64,000 nt of DNA from Chelonoidis abingdonii (GCF_003597395.2 NC_133773.1:65597843-65661842), one strand, 5' to 3'; shown: positions 45,232 through 57,415, counted from the stretch's first letter. Numbers and translations: made by a program. The notes: generated by a model from the sequence alone, not told the origin.

Positions 45232-46204
45232 CAAGAATAGGGACGTGTTTAATGCCTATTTTGCTTTAGTCTTCACAAAAAGTTATCTTGTGACCAGATG
45301 CTTACCACAAATAATATTAACAGCCAGGGAGAAGGAACACAAACCAAATTTGGAAAGAACTGGTTAAAAAATATTATGGTAAATTAGATGTATTCAAGTC
45401 ACCAGGATGTGACAACATGCACCCCAGGGCACTAGCTGAAGCAACCTTGGAACCATGAGTGACTATCTTCAAGAACTCGTGGATGACAGGTGAGGTCCTA
45501 AAGGACTGGAGAAGGGCAAATATAGTACTCATCTTTAAAGAGGGGAGCACAGAGAACCCAGGGAATTACAGATCAGTCAGCCTAACTTTAATACCTAGAA
45601 AGATAGTGGAACAAATTATCAGTCAATTTGTAAACACTTAGAGGACCCCAGAGTGAGAAATAATAACCAAATTGGACTTGTTAAGCACAAATCGTGCCAA
45701 GCCAGCTTAACTGCCTTCATTGACAAGATTACTAGCTTTGGAATGGGAAAAAGCAGTAGATGCGGTGTATCTTGATTTTAGTAAGGCTGATTTCATCCTT
45801 ACAACTTGAGCTATTCCCTATGATATAAACAAACTAGGTAAATGTAATATAGATGAAGTTACTATATGGTGAGGGCAAAACGGATTGAAAAACTATATTC
45901 AAATAGTAGCTATTAATGGTTCACTGTCAAACTGGGAGGGCATGTCAAGTAGGATCCCACAGGATCTGCCCTGGGTCCAGTACTATTTGGTATTTTCAGT
46001 AATGACTTGCATAAGGGAGTGGAGAATATGCTTAAAAAATTTGCTGATAACATCAATCAGGAATGAGTTGTAAGTACTTTGTAGGCCAATATTAGAATTC
46101 AAAACAACCTTAGAATGGAAATTGGTCTAAAGTCAACAAGACAAAATTCAATAAAGATAACTGCTAAGTACTATACTTAGGAAGGAAAAAAAATCAAATA
46201 CAAA

Positions 46205-46935
46205 ATGGGGAATAGCTGGTTAGGCAGTAACCAGCAAGACTTCCTGCCTCTTGAAACTGGGTCAATTAACTTTGAAAAGAATAAGTGGCAGCAAAAAGAT
46301 ATTTTGTCATGCATCACTGAGGGGATGATGGAGTACAGCATCCTTCAAGCCTGTGAAAGTTGGGTCCCCTAGCCTGGAGGACTAGGGGTACTGATAACTT
46401 GATGTAAATAAGGAAACTGCTTAGTCTAAGATTGTAACTTGCTAGAGCTAAGTTTTAGCCACTAGAAAGTGTGTTTTGTTTGTTTTATTTGTAGCTTTTC
46501 CTATCTCTTTCACTCTTACTTGTAATAATTTAAACATATGTTCTTTGTTAATAAACTTTCTTGTTTATTACAAAACCATCTTAAAGCTGTTTATTAAACT
46601 GAAGTGTTAGTTGTCAGCCAAACTAGCAGGCTGATGTGTGTTCTCTCTCTTAAGACACAGCAAACTAAGTAACTTCTGTGAGGGTTCAGTGGGAGGGACT
46701 GTACACTTCAGGGGAGATGGTTTTGGGGAGAGTCTGGACAGGAAGGACTGTTGTTGTCACCCTGCAAGCAGTAACCAGGCTGGTAGAAGCCAGAGTGAAA
46801 TCTGGGTCGTGAGCATGCTGCTAGGGTTAGGCTGTGAGCCAATGTAGCACAGCATAGAAGCACCCAGGGTTAAAGGTCAGGGAGTGACACAAGCACTTAC
46901 TGGTCTGGGTGAAACCCCAAAGCATCACAGAAGGG
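46205..46935. repeat. LTR- or LINE-like repeat, unassigned
   Basis: Contains 'gttaataaactttcttgttt' with an AATAAA at 46549-46554, and a GC-richer right part ('gaccaggctggtagaagcc'-like, 'gtgacacaagcacttactgg') that I recognise in style from turtle LTR elements. No end pair or duplication was found. Confidence 0.35.
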
Positions 46936-46939
46936 TCTT

Positions 46940-47190
46940 AGAGGAGGTAACCTCATGAGGATCCCCCACCAAGTTTTTGTTTTCCACATCGCTTAAGAGG
47001 AATAATACACCTAATCAAATTCACAAACAAAAACACTTTTTTTTACCATTTGTTAAGACTGCTCTCATCAATAAACTAAACTATACAAAATAGGAAATAC
47101 AAAAGTAAGCATTAAAAAGTTGCAAAGTTAAGTAGTCAAGTCAGAAAATGCCAGAATGAATGCTACATACAGAACCTTATCATACAGCCT
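46940..47190. other. Sequence without a recognised feature
   Basis: AT-rich. Nothing recognised. Confidence 0.4.
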
Positions 47191-47194
47191 TTCA

Positions 47195-47340
47195 TTATTC
47201 CAGAAGCGACCAGCTGTGAATAGTTTGGTGCGATTTGCCCAGCATCGCATAACAACTCAGTTGCCAAGGTATGAATAGAATTCAAGTCTCCAGGGAAGCA
47301 TTCGATTGCCCTAACTATGAGACCAGCCTTTCTCTTCCCT
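47195..47340 (-). repeat. MIR-like tRNA-derived SINE, antisense
   Basis: 'tttgcccagcatcgcataac', 'agaattcaagtctcc', 'ccctaactatgagaccag' correspond in order to the reverse of the MIR-type SINE: central 'gacttgcccaaggtcac', B-box region, and the tRNA A-box side 'taaccactagacca'. Confidence 0.55.
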
Positions 47341-47344
47341 CAAT

Positions 47345-48400
47345 TCCCCGCCTCATTCACAACACACATTCCCAGCCTGCAGTGTCCCAGAAATGCAATA
47401 GGTACAAACATTCCAATTTCTGCAGCAAATGAGCCAGCGGTCCTACAGACAGACCCTTTCACTACACAGCCCTGATTCATCCCCCGATGCATCCTAGGTA
47501 CTGAATGAGGCAGAGGTCCTGTAGAAAATACAGAATGTGGTCACATAATTAATGGTTGCATATGAGCAAGAAAACTGAATTAAGGTGACAGAGACAATGT
47601 CCATTCTAGCATTTTCTAAGTTGAGAGTGTTCGACTCTGCAACCTTTTAATCCTTAGCTTTGTGTGGTTTAGTTTATTGAAAAGAGCAACCTTAAAGTGA
47701 AATAAAGTTTTTTTGTTTGTGAATTGTCTTAGTTTAATAGAAAGAAAATCTTTATGTACGTGCTATTTAAATCAAGTGCTTACACATGTATTGTCTTCAG
47801 GGTACACTGTGCCATTGTTATCTTTGTGAAGCTCCATATTTCTCCACTCAGTGCCATGTTGACAAATATATTGAAAGTAAACTGCATTCAGACAAAAGTT
47901 TCCTAATGCAACATCAGTTTACTACAACTTCTAAATTATAATTTTTTTTAACAATGTAATGGATAACTTAGTAGGGACTCAGCTACGATTCCTTATTTTT
48001 TTAAAAAGCTAAATATTCATAGAAGTCATAGCTCCCAATTTGTAAGAAGTATAATAAGAGGAGCATGAAAAGGAGCTGGAATTTTGTATCTTATTTTAAT
48101 CTAACCCTTTTGGAGGGAAGTTATAAACAATTACCCTTTCAAAAGAATCAGTGTAACTAACTTACCCCCAGTACAAACCCAAAGGAAGACCACCAGAGCT
48201 TATGTAAACCCAGCCTGCAGTTCCTTCTTAGACTCTTCTCAGTAATTATGTTCTGGTTATCAAAGGTAACCATTGTTGTGACAGCTAGGGCAACAGTGCC
48301 TTTAACTAACTGAAGGGGAGTTCCAAAGAGGATGGAGCTACGCTGCTCTCAGTGGTGGCAGATGACAGAAAAAGAAGCAATGGTATTAAGTAGCAGTGTG
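47345..48400. other. AT-rich sequence without a recognised feature
   Basis: Nothing recognised. Confidence 0.4.
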
Positions 48401-48407
48401 GGAGGTC

Positions 48408-48624
48408 TAGGCTGGATATTAGGAAACACTTTCACTGGAAGGGTGGTGATGCACTGGAATAGGTTACCTAGGCAGGTAGTGAAATCTCCATCCTGATAGG
48501 TTTTTAAGGCCTGGGTTGACAAAGCCCTGGCTGGGATGATTTAGTTGGGGTTGGTCCTGCTTTGAGCAGAAGGCTGGACTAGATGAGGTCTCTTCCAACC
48601 CTAATCTTCTATGATTCTATGAAT
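48408..48624 (+). mobile_element. CR1 LINE 3' end
   Basis: 'ctggatattaggaaacac', 'gatgcactggaataggttac', 'ctggctgggatgatttag', 'ggactagatgaggtctcttc' and 'atgattctatgaata' follow the sense CR1 end at 7842-8193 throughout. Heavily 5'-truncated. Confidence 0.93.
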
Positions 48625-48629
48625 AGTGA

Positions 48630-48920
48630 CTCTCCCCAAGCATCCAAATGAACTAGATAGAGTGAATGATGAAGTGACTGGTTTTCTCTAATGACACAAT
48701 GCAGGAGGGTTCAGCAAATGTACACTGTGTGGAAAAGAGTCAGGCTTTTCTAGTGTTCTAGTTTTTCCCAAGTTTCCTAAGAAAACCCAACATGACAAAT
48801 TACAGACTTGAGGGCATTCGTCACACACATTAATTAATGGCTGAACTTTGGTTCAAATTTCCCATGTGCGTTTACAAAAAAGGGTTCAGTAAAAAAGGCG
48901 AGATACTTAAGTGACAGACT
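48630..48920. other. Sequence without a recognised feature
   Basis: Nothing recognised between the CR1 end and the LTR. Confidence 0.4.
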
Positions 48921-48923
48921 TTC

Positions 48924-49815
48924 TGTCATAGTATACTTTCTTCAATCTGAACCTTAGAGTCCAAACATGAGGTACTAGCATGAAATCCTCTAAGCTTAAT
49001 TACCAGCTTAGATCTGATAAGCTGCCACCAATCAGAACTAAGTGTCTGATAAACTCTGGTCTCCCCAAAACCTTCCCTGGGGACCCCCAAGACCCAGATT
49101 CCTTGAGTCTCACAACAAAGGGGGAATAAACCATTCCCCTTCCCCCTCCTTTCTTCCTCCCAGATTCTTCCCGCCCTGGGTACACTAGGAGAGAGAGACA
49201 GATTCAAGCTCCGTGAATCTAAACAAAGGGATTCCCCCTTCACCCAGAGGCAATACAGATTCAAGCTCCAATGAATCTAACACAAAGAGGACAATTTATC
49301 CTTCCCTTTCTCCCCCTCATTCCCGGTGAGTACAGACTCAACTCCCTGAAGCCTAACTAGGAGAAAAAATCAAACAGGTCTTAAAAGAAAGAAAAAAAGT
49401 AAAAGTTATCTCTGTAATCTAGATGGTAAATATTACAGGGTTTTTCAGCTTATAGACAATAGAGAAAAGCTTTCTCCAGCAGAAATACAATTTAAAATAC
49501 TTTTAGCGAAATACACATTAAAACGCCACCAGCCAGATACACAGTTGCAAATACAGAAAAACAATTAAAAAGACTAAACTGTCTCTCTACCTTTGTACTT
49601 ATAAAATTGGAACAGAAGATTAGAGAGCCTGTAGGTATGTGTGGTCACTCTCAGAGCCTAGAGGGAACAAAGCAAAACCCAAAACCACAAACAAAGGCTT
49701 CCCTCCCTTGAGCTTTGAAAGTATCTTGTTTCCTGATTGGTCCTCTGGTCAGGTGTTGTTTGTTAACCCTTTCCAGGTGAAAGAGACATTGACCCTTAGC
49801 TATCTGTTTATGACA
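48924..49815 (-). mobile_element. LTR, minus orientation
   Basis: The plus strand starts tgtcatagtatac and ends 'agctatctgtttatgaca', so on the minus strand it begins tgtcataaacagatagc and ends with CA. The length is 892 bp. The right third is shared with 39730-40577 and the left part with the plus-strand copy at 355-762 (translated similarity). No target duplication is evident (left flank gactttc, right flank ccctc), so it could be one LTR of a longer lost element or a recombinant. Confidence 0.75.
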
Positions 49816-49819
49816 CCCT

Positions 49820-50715
49820 CTGAAACAGAAAATTCTAACACAACCTTAACTATGGCCTCAGGATAAGGAGACCATAAGACACCACCTTATACAAAGGGTG
49901 TTGAGCACTACAGTACCATAAAGAGGTTGGCATGTAACTAGTGACAAAGAATCATGGCATTAACACAAACATTTCTCTCCTACTTGATAGTGGGCCCAAT
50001 GATCCCCAATTCAGAGGTCTCAGTTTTTTGCATCTGAATCCTTAAAACCACCCAGTTTGTCTCCAAGTCCCAGAATTCTTCATATCTCTTTAGCCAATAA
50101 TTCCAAAAATGTTTTAACATAATGTGGTTTGTTATTTGTGCTTTTTTAATGTACATAATGGCAATGTGTGTATTTAAATTCACTGGCAGGGATACTTAGT
50201 GAACATTTCATGAACTTCACATCATCCAATGGTATATATTCAATTAATCAAATTATTGCATCTAGTTAGCAAGGTTTTCTTCACAAAAAGATATTCTATA
50301 ACCGTTTTTCAAATGAAAGCTTAACGTCTTTAGAAAATTTTGCATCCACCAGAAAACACTGTGCCCTCAGGGTTGTGTCAAAAGCAAAGGAAATCCCAAT
50401 AAAATTATGAATAAATAATGACATTGAAAAAGCAGGATGTCGCTTAGAACATCTAATAGATTCCCCTGTGTTAAGTTAGGATTAAGGTTGCTGCAGTAAT
50501 TAATAGAATCCTTATGTAAAATACACAGCTATAGTTTTACAGACAATAACTATAAACATTACGAAGATTGGAAATTGTATCCAGAAGTTCATACACTTGA
50601 TTAATGACAATATTGACATGAAGAAATTCACCTTATACATTCTGTTAACAGCCTTAATGTTGATCTACAAGATGTACCTACCAGTTTACACACTTTCAAA
50701 AGTAATTATTCTGGG
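49820..50715. other. AT-rich sequence without a recognised feature
   Basis: Nothing recognised. Confidence 0.4.
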
Positions 50716-50719
50716 GAAA

Positions 50720-50785
50720 CTCTATGGCCTGAAATCAGACCAGGTGATTACAGTGGTCTGTTCTGGCCTTAGACTCTATGAATCT
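50720..50785 (+). mobile_element. CR1 LINE 3' end fragment
   Basis: 'ctatggcctgaaatcagacc', 'gtgattacagtggtctgttc' and 'gactctatgaatctac' form the 3' end of a CR1 subfamily of the type seen antisense at 37910-38850. Confidence 0.75.
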
Positions 50786-50868
50786 ACTAAACATAAACAG
50801 CTGTAATACACATATACATTAGTCTTGGCCAATCTACAATATAACTACATGCTTTCACCCCTTCCTAT

Positions 50869-50894
50869 GGGTGGGGGTGGGGGTGGGGGTGGGG
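50869..50894 (+). repeat. G-rich (GGGGGT)n run with G-quadruplex potential
   Basis: Five consecutive G-tracts of 3 to 5 G separated by single T. This fits the G3+N1-7 quadruplex rule with room to spare. Confidence 0.9.
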
Positions 50895-50899
50895 AAAAC

Positions 50900-52112
50900 T
50901 GCCATCTGATTAGCTGCCTTTCCCCACTCCCCAGCTAGGGAAGGATTGCTAATCAAACTGCTGCATGTGATTGGCAGACCACCCCAGCTCTGCACCTCTC
51001 AGAAATGGAGAGCAATTTTGTGCAGATCTGGTTTTTTTCCACAGGAGGAAGTCGGTAGGAGTGTCACAAAGTCCAACCACTAAGGGACAGCTCTGCTTCC
51101 TTTCCAGTCTATTCCACTCACCTCCCCTCAAAACTGGTACATGAAATAAGGGAGCAAGCCCTGAGCTGCTGGACTCTTTCTGGTTCTCTTCCCCTCACCC
51201 TCATTCAGAAAAATGGAATTGGATTCCCATTCTCCCTCTCCCTACACTCTCCTCTCTACCCTGCAGCCCCAAGAGCATCCCCACCATGGCAGCTGGTCCC
51301 TCCCCCAAAGCCTTAGAGAGGGACAACCCCCATCCTGCTGCCTCCCCTCAGGCCTGGGAAAAGGTGAAAAACAAGGCACTTTCTTAAAGGTTTCAAGGGG
51401 AGGGGCATACTGTGAGTGTAGGGAGTGGGACCTGGAAGGCAATTTGAGAGAGGTACAGGTGATGCCATGGAGGAAGGTGTAGAAAGAGATGGAATCCCTC
51501 ACTCTCCGCTGACATGGTAACTATGGCCTTAATTCACTGATGGATATTTTTCTGTTGCTTAACCTTGTAATGTTTTGTTTGCTTGCATGAATATAGCTCT
51601 AGGCAGCAGCTGTAGCTAAATAGAGACTCAGTCAAAAACAGATTCAGGGAAAAGCAACAGACTTTGCTGGTGTTGTGCTCAGCATCTTTTTAAAAAATCC
51701 ATCATAACAGTTTGCATTTCATTCAAGGTCAAACTTCTGTACATTCAGATAAAGAAAATTTCTAACATTATCTATAACAGCACCATTAGAAGGCTCCTTG
51801 CAATAATATTACAACCACAACGTATGTTTGGATATATGTGATGGGGCAGAGCCTCCAGTCTTGTAAATTGTCATTGCAGCACTGGCTCTAATGTAAGATT
51901 ATACTAGCAGAGAGTCCGCCTCAGTGAGTTTTGGTGAGAGAAGCAGGGTCTTCATGGATGTTTGCAACCTGCCTCTGCTACTAGACCAGCAATGGTGATC
52001 ATTTATAAGTCTGAGTTTTTCAATTGTGAAAGCTCAAGTGAGGGTTTTTTTAATCCAGTGAAACAAGATTAACATATTTACCTCTTTTGGTGTCTGCTTA
52101 AGGACTTTAGTG
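50900..52112. other. Sequence without a recognised feature
   Basis: 51190-51510 is GC-richer and open in both strands (51213-51482 plus, 51242-51502 minus), with neither frame recognisable. The mirrored openness argues for composition and not coding. Confidence 0.35.
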
Positions 52113-52120
52113 ATGTAGAT

Positions 52121-52532
52121 CAGTGGTGTGCAAACTTTTCCAGTCATGCTCTGCCCTCCCCCATTACTGCATAGCCAACGCTTCCTCAGCAGCATGCTGC
52201 TTCTACCTTACAGCCATCCTGCACTGCTAGGGCAGGGCCAATATCTGCCCCCCTTGGGTTTTCAGGATGAAGGAAGACACATGTGACAGTCTCTGGGGAC
52301 AGAGCCAGCACTGGGCATGGAGGTTGCCAGGAGTGGACATCGGCGCAGCACTTGACCCATAGGTTGGGTTGCCCATTGAGGTAAGTTGGTGGAGGTGGTG
52401 CTCTCTCCCTACCTCCCATGGGGGCTGGCCCAGGCCACAGTGCATGAGGCTGGCACAAACCACCTGGTATCTTTCCTCATCCCCCCTCCCAATGTTCCTC
52501 TGTGCTCCCCACGCCCCACAGTTTGCACACTG
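52121..52532. mobile_element. Non-autonomous hAT element, 412 bp, 8-bp TSD
   Basis: The ends cagtggtgtgcaaac and gtttgcacactg are inverted. The flanks atgtagat (52113-52120) and atgaaggt (52533-52540) agree at 6 of 8 positions. GC-rich interior, no coding capacity. Same terminal type (CAGTGGT) as 37962-38299. Confidence 0.82.
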
Positions 52533-52544
52533 ATGAAGGTGACG

Positions 52545-53035
52545 CATAGGCTTACTTTATAATCAACATCTTAACCTTTACAACACTTAAGTTTCACTTG
52601 TGAAATATAAAGGTTGCTATAGCTACAGGTGGTAAATTAATATTTTGACCCTCATAACATTCAACACATTTGAGTATCTGCCTGAAGTTGATTTGAACAA
52701 AGATTTTATTTCAGTGTAGTGTGCCTGTTATTGCCTGCTTTCCATACAAAGTTGACACATAACCAGCTTATTACTTTTCTCACAAAAGCAACTGGAAAAC
52801 AGTATTATACTGTTCCTCTTTCACCAGCCCCATCTTTCCCCTTTAACATCTAGAACTGTTATTCCAAACTAAGGGCAAAAGTGATTTTAAGAAAAGTGGT
52901 ATTTTAAAACTCATGTTCATATGATCGCAGTGTAGAACACTGTCCATCATTAAGATGCTAAATAGCATTAAGTGAATTGATGCATTGGCTCATACCCTGG
53001 CATGATTTAACAAATGCTTTTTATTGTGCTGATTA
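52545..53035. other. AT-rich sequence without a recognised feature
   Basis: Nothing recognised. Confidence 0.4.
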
Positions 53036-53039
53036 GCCA

Positions 53040-53720
53040 ATGGCTGTGTGTGAGGTGGGGCCTTTATCTGGTAGGACTCCTTTGCAGTCTAGTAGGACTC
53101 CTTTATGCCACCACACTCAATTCTGCATTCATCCAGTTCTTGCTGTGACCTATTCCTCTAGCCAGCTCTTCTGTAGTCTCTGCCCCCTTTAGGGCAAGGG
53201 GGGAGTCAGAAGTTTCATGATTATCATGGGGTTAGACAGCCCTAGATCTCCTGGGTTTAGAGTCCTTTCCAAAATCTTTGGTTGGAGTAGATAGGGCAAC
53301 CCAGGACCACCCAGCCCCCTCTCTCTGGCGTCTAGCTCAGGGCCCATGTTTGTGACAGCCTGCACCAGTCCTTCTCAGTCCCTTGTTGCTCCCTGAGCTA
53401 CCTTCTATTTCTCTTCCTCGGTAGCTTTTCCCAGTCTTCTGTACTAGTGCTCCCTTTTTGGAGCATTGGCTTCTCATCATTCTCTTAGAAATATCCTTTC
53501 TATAGTCTTTCCCCTGCCCCTTTCTGCTGAGGCATTTCCCCTCTAAGTTAGGTCCTTAACCTTTTTATCATGCCCAGGTGCTTCCCTGCGTAATTAACCA
53601 CCTCCCAGTTACTGGATGAGTTAACTACTCTCACATGAACCTGAACTGCCTCATTCTCTTGTAGAGCCTGTCAGAAGTAGGCTAGTGTCCTGACCCCTTC
53701 AGAGAGCCAGCTACCATCTG
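53040..53720. repeat. LTR-like repeat, unassigned
   Basis: Pyrimidine- and C-rich block ('cagccccctctctctggcg', 'tcagtcccttgttgctccc', 'atgcccaggtgcttccctg') with the composition of ERV-type LTRs on the minus strand. It includes a small duplication 'tagtaggactcctt' near 53082-53106. No boundaries established. Confidence 0.35.
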
Positions 53721-53724
53721 AAAC

Positions 53725-56070
53725 TTTGTTATTAAATCTCCATTATTTCTTAAAAGATAAAATTGGGACAGAACTGGTGTGTGTTTGCATGCACCATGAG
53801 CATGCAAACACTCCCTTTTATTCTCTGAAGTTCACAATGTCTAAATTTTTCAATGTCACTGTAGCTTGTTTACTGAAACATAATTTCTAGAAGAGACTGG
53901 GTGTTTCTTGGGCTTGGGAACGTGATATAAAGCTTTAGATATAAGTCAATATTTGTTACTATCATACCTTTTTGGTGGCCTAGCTAAAATTAGTTTTTTG
54001 TCTCAGTACTGTTCCCAGGGAACAGGTGTCCCTGTCAAAAATGTTAATTGGCACCTGCTTAGCAGTCCTCAGAAAAGTGGCTAATGGTCAAGTAGGCATG
54101 AGACAAAAGTACTCTTTCAATAAGAGAGATGGTCTCCTCAGGGAAAGGTTCAGATACAAGGTAGTGTGGGAAACTTATGCTGAAAATATCTGGGTTGTAC
54201 TTGCTTTGTGGATAAATAATATTGCTCTTTTGCTGAGAGGCAGCAGATTTGGGGTCTTTGAAGTGGGTCAGTTTCCTGGAAGGCAAGAAATAGGTGACCA
54301 ACTCAGTGTATTTTCTAATTTAATTTATTTACTTCCAAAATGTACACAAATCCTGTATACCTTTGACAAAGGTGGCCAGAACAACAGCATGTGGTGTATG
54401 TCTCACATTCTCTGCTCACTGTCTGTTCCAGTATCCTTCCACCTATTCTCCAACACTGGAAGCCCTTCTGCCCAAAGTTAGTAACCCTGGAACATGCAGC
54501 CTGGGTGTTAACCTGCCTTTTGTGCAGCTTTCTGATGCAAGTGTAACTATACTCAGTTTGCAAGGAGACCGCCTCTTCTGCTAGTCCCCAACCAGACAAG
54601 ACTATGTAACCCATCCAGTCCCCCTAATGACAGTCTGGTTGCTGCAGCTGGCCCTTATGTGATTCTGTGCATAAGACCTTCTCTGTGTTAACTCTGTTGG
54701 GAGTTTCATATTGGGTATGTAGGGATCAAGAATTTATAATATGCATTTTATTAATACAATTGCCATAGCAATAATGTGGACTTCACTCTGCATCATGGTC
54801 AGTACTTTTCATGTTCTCTAAATTCACATTCATACACACACACACACACAATTTCTCACAGTTGCCTTTGCTTTCTCATATCTGGCGGTGCAACAGCTCG
54901 CAAGTTACCAGTTATATTCCAGGGCTCCCTGAGGTGTGTCAGCTCTGAAATTTGTTGAAACTGGAAAATATGAAAGTCTTTTTTATTCGGTTTTCTGGGC
55001 TTTGAGGGTGAGAATGAACCCTGGACTCCCCCCTTCAGTTCCCCTCAACCAGCTAACAGATGTTAAAATAAAATTTGCCCCACCTAAAGGTGTTTGCTAT
55101 CACATATTAGAACCACACCTTTTTTTCCCCTAGTGTAAGCAGGTATACGAGATAGAGGAACAAGATGGTGTTTAGAGTGAATAGCACTACTGAAACAAAC
55201 TAAGTCTACTGATGTTTAGTGCTTCAAGATTGATGGAGGAGGCTAAAGGGGTTCGGGCTCTTGTAATGGATGTTGTTATGGGCAGTAGCACAAGAGAAGT
55301 GAAATAAAGAAAAAGCAATTACTGTAGCAGGAAAATACATTCTAGGAGCTGTGGCAATGTTAATTCCTCTGTAAAAAAAAATGTTTAAATGGGCTATTTT
55401 CTTCACCCTTCCAGGTAATTTAGTTTAGCATTGGTAAAGATGCAAAAGCAGTATTTAATTATATTAATAATATAAACAAATATTCTTCTTAGTAAATTAT
55501 GTAGTGTTATAGGAAATAAATTCTGTTTATATTACTATACTTTAGCTAATCATTGACTTGTGATTTGTTTTTATACATATTACCTCCCCTTACCAGAAAA
55601 ACCTCTAACCTTTTATCCAAGATGTAACAAATGTTTAATTTAGAAGGGATTAATTTAAATGAGCCCATTTTCCTTTAATACTCTCCCAATAACAAAATTA
55701 AAAACTCCCTAGTTCCATTGATGATTATCTAGAGCACTGATTATTCTGTGTAATGGCTTTGATCAGGGCAAATATCTGTCAGTGCACGCACCCCAGCCTT
55801 AGTCTATCACAGGACACAGAAACAAGATCCTTGGTGTAAACAAGAAGAGACTGTATGTTCTTTGAAACTTTTCCCCCTATCACTGCTTGAGGGAGAGAGA
55901 GAGAGACTGCAAGGCGAGTAAATGAGGGAGCAAAGAAAGGGAAGGAAGCTTGCTTTGTATTCTGCTGAAGGTTGTAGTCAGAAATAGAACATACAGCAAT
56001 CACTGTGGTTTGAGTGCTGTTTAGGAGATAATATATGCTCACTTTTACTAACTCGATTGCTGTGTGAGAG
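53725..56070. other. Sequence without a recognised repeat; upstream of a possible exon
   Basis: A 151-codon open frame at 54026-54481 (plus) has no recognisable domain. An (AC)n run lies at 54834-54850 and a (GA)n run at 55892-55906. The frame at 55779-56186 on the minus strand is open for 135 codons without recognisable content. Confidence 0.35.
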
Positions 56071-56072
56071 AA

Positions 56073-56121
56073 ATGACATCTGGCTGCTGGTTCTACACAT
56101 TCTTTATTTTTGGAACAAATT
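56073..56121 (+). CDS. Possible first coding exon (signal-peptide-like), speculative
   Basis: An ATG at 56073 with a purine at -3 opens a short frame M-T-S-G-C-W-F-Y-T-F-F-I-F-G-T-N. It is hydrophobic and aromatic, as expected of a signal peptide, and is followed directly by GTAAGT at 56122, a consensus splice donor. Without splicing the frame stops four codons later, at 56133-56135. The preceding 300 bp lacks recognised repeats. Nothing downstream in the window was identified as a partner exon, and the host gene is not recognised. A chance combination is quite possible. Confidence 0.2.
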
Positions 56122-56124
56122 GTA

Positions 56125-57258
56125 AGTACACCTAACATTTTCATATTATTTAGTACTTTGCAAAACAGATATGTGATAAACTTCAATAACAGATTTTTAA
56201 AATAATGTGCATATGATTCTACATTTTAGTTTAACAATCCTTTGTGACAGCTCATGTTCTTTTATGGATTTCTGGCATTATAATATATCGTAATTTACTA
56301 TCAGTCTAGCTAGAATTGTATCAAATGTTTTTGCACTTATTCTTTTGATGGTTTATATTAACAGGAATTAGACAGAATGGAATTCAAAAATAAGTGACAA
56401 TGTTTAAGTATTGAAGGAAGGGGTTGTGTTTGTAATGAATATCTCCAGTGGTACCTCTTTACTTGCTTTAAATACTTAATGGAGACTCCTGTTACATTAA
56501 AGTTAATTTCAGAAGTCTTCAGAAGTTAATTTCAGAAGATATCTAAAACAATATTTTAGATATCTTTAGTTTCTTAGCTTGATGTAACTACACTGTGTTA
56601 GCACTGAACATTTGTATTATTGTTTGAAAGGCAAATTTTTGTTTAGACATCCATAATTCTCACTCATCATATTCAACACATTGTCAACAGGCTTCCATTA
56701 AAGATCAAAATGGATTTTAATGTCAGTGTTTCCTTGAAATGCTAATTTTTATCATGGTTTTTAAGCTGACCTTCTGTGATCTCTGTGTCACAATTTGTTT
56801 TTAATGGCTGCTCTTTCATTTTATTTGAATATTCTATTTTAAACTGCTACACACCCACTTGGGCAAAGCTGCCCCCATAGAATTACAACTTTTATGTGAC
56901 CTTATTCATGTCTTTAGAAGTAATTGGAAATAGAAAAAGTTTTCTTAGGGACATTAGACTATTTTATAAATCCAAAGGGTGTGTGAGCCCTCTGAATTAA
57001 CAACTGGTTCTCTCCTTGCCATAAGAAAACGCGGTAAAACCAGAAGCAAGAATGTGTACTGTACTATTTGGAATATGTTTTTTCTATTTATTGTTCAATA
57101 TATTAGATTTTCTTCTTAGTTTTTCCATTCCTTAATAAATACACATTTCTTATATAAATTGTAACTATTGAAGTCTATCGTCACTGAAACTAGATTTAAA
57201 TATTTTGTAAACAAAATTATTTCGCAAAATGCTTGACTTACTAAAATGTCATAATCAC
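56125..57258. other. AT-rich sequence without a recognised feature
   Basis: Contains a perfect 11-bp hairpin at 56538-56564 next to a small direct repeat ('gttaatttcagaag' twice, 56501-56538). Otherwise nothing recognised. Confidence 0.4.
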
Positions 57259-57261
57259 GTA

Positions 57262-57415
57262 AGGTTAGATTCTGCCACCTTCACTTATATTTAGCTGTAC
57301 TTTACTCCTCATGTTGTTCCATTTAAATCAATACTTTCTGCAAATAGTGTGATTACTTAGGGTAAGTACTACTCAATATGCTAAGCTCCCATTGACTTCA
57401 GTGGCAGTTTAAGGT
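57262..57415. repeat. Ancient palindromic repeat (MITE-like)
   Basis: 'gattctgccaccttcactta', 'ctgtactttactcct' and, inverted, 'gggtaagtactactca' with 'cccattgacttcagtgg' follow a palindromic repeat common in reptiles. Strongly diverged. Confidence 0.4.

Larger units (their letters stand above)
44690..46200 (+). mobile_element. CR1 LINE ORF2 middle part, interrupted by two PLE ends
   Basis: Plus-strand pieces read GSTENPGNYRSVSLT (45544-45588, RT fingers motif), AVDAVYLDFSKA (45751-45786, RT motif A with its Asp) and a decayed palm motif near 46035 (KFADN instead of FADD). The 5' part (44690-45120 and 45244-45400) is the linker before RT. Premature stops (for example near 45640) make it dead. 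Insertions lie at 44781-44998 and 45122-45231. Confidence 0.85.

Noticed and set aside
51213..51502. Overlapping plus and minus frames as an exon
   Set aside because: Both strands are open over the same GC-richer stretch, there are no splice sites of note, and neither translation is recognisable.
54026..54481. 151-codon plus-strand frame
   Set aside because: No recognisable domain or splice context. An antisense frame is open over part of it. Likely chance or a very old repeat.
55779..56186. 135-codon minus-strand frame in repeat-free sequence
   Set aside because: Composition not protein-like in any domain I know, no promoter or splice support, and it overlaps the possible plus-strand exon.
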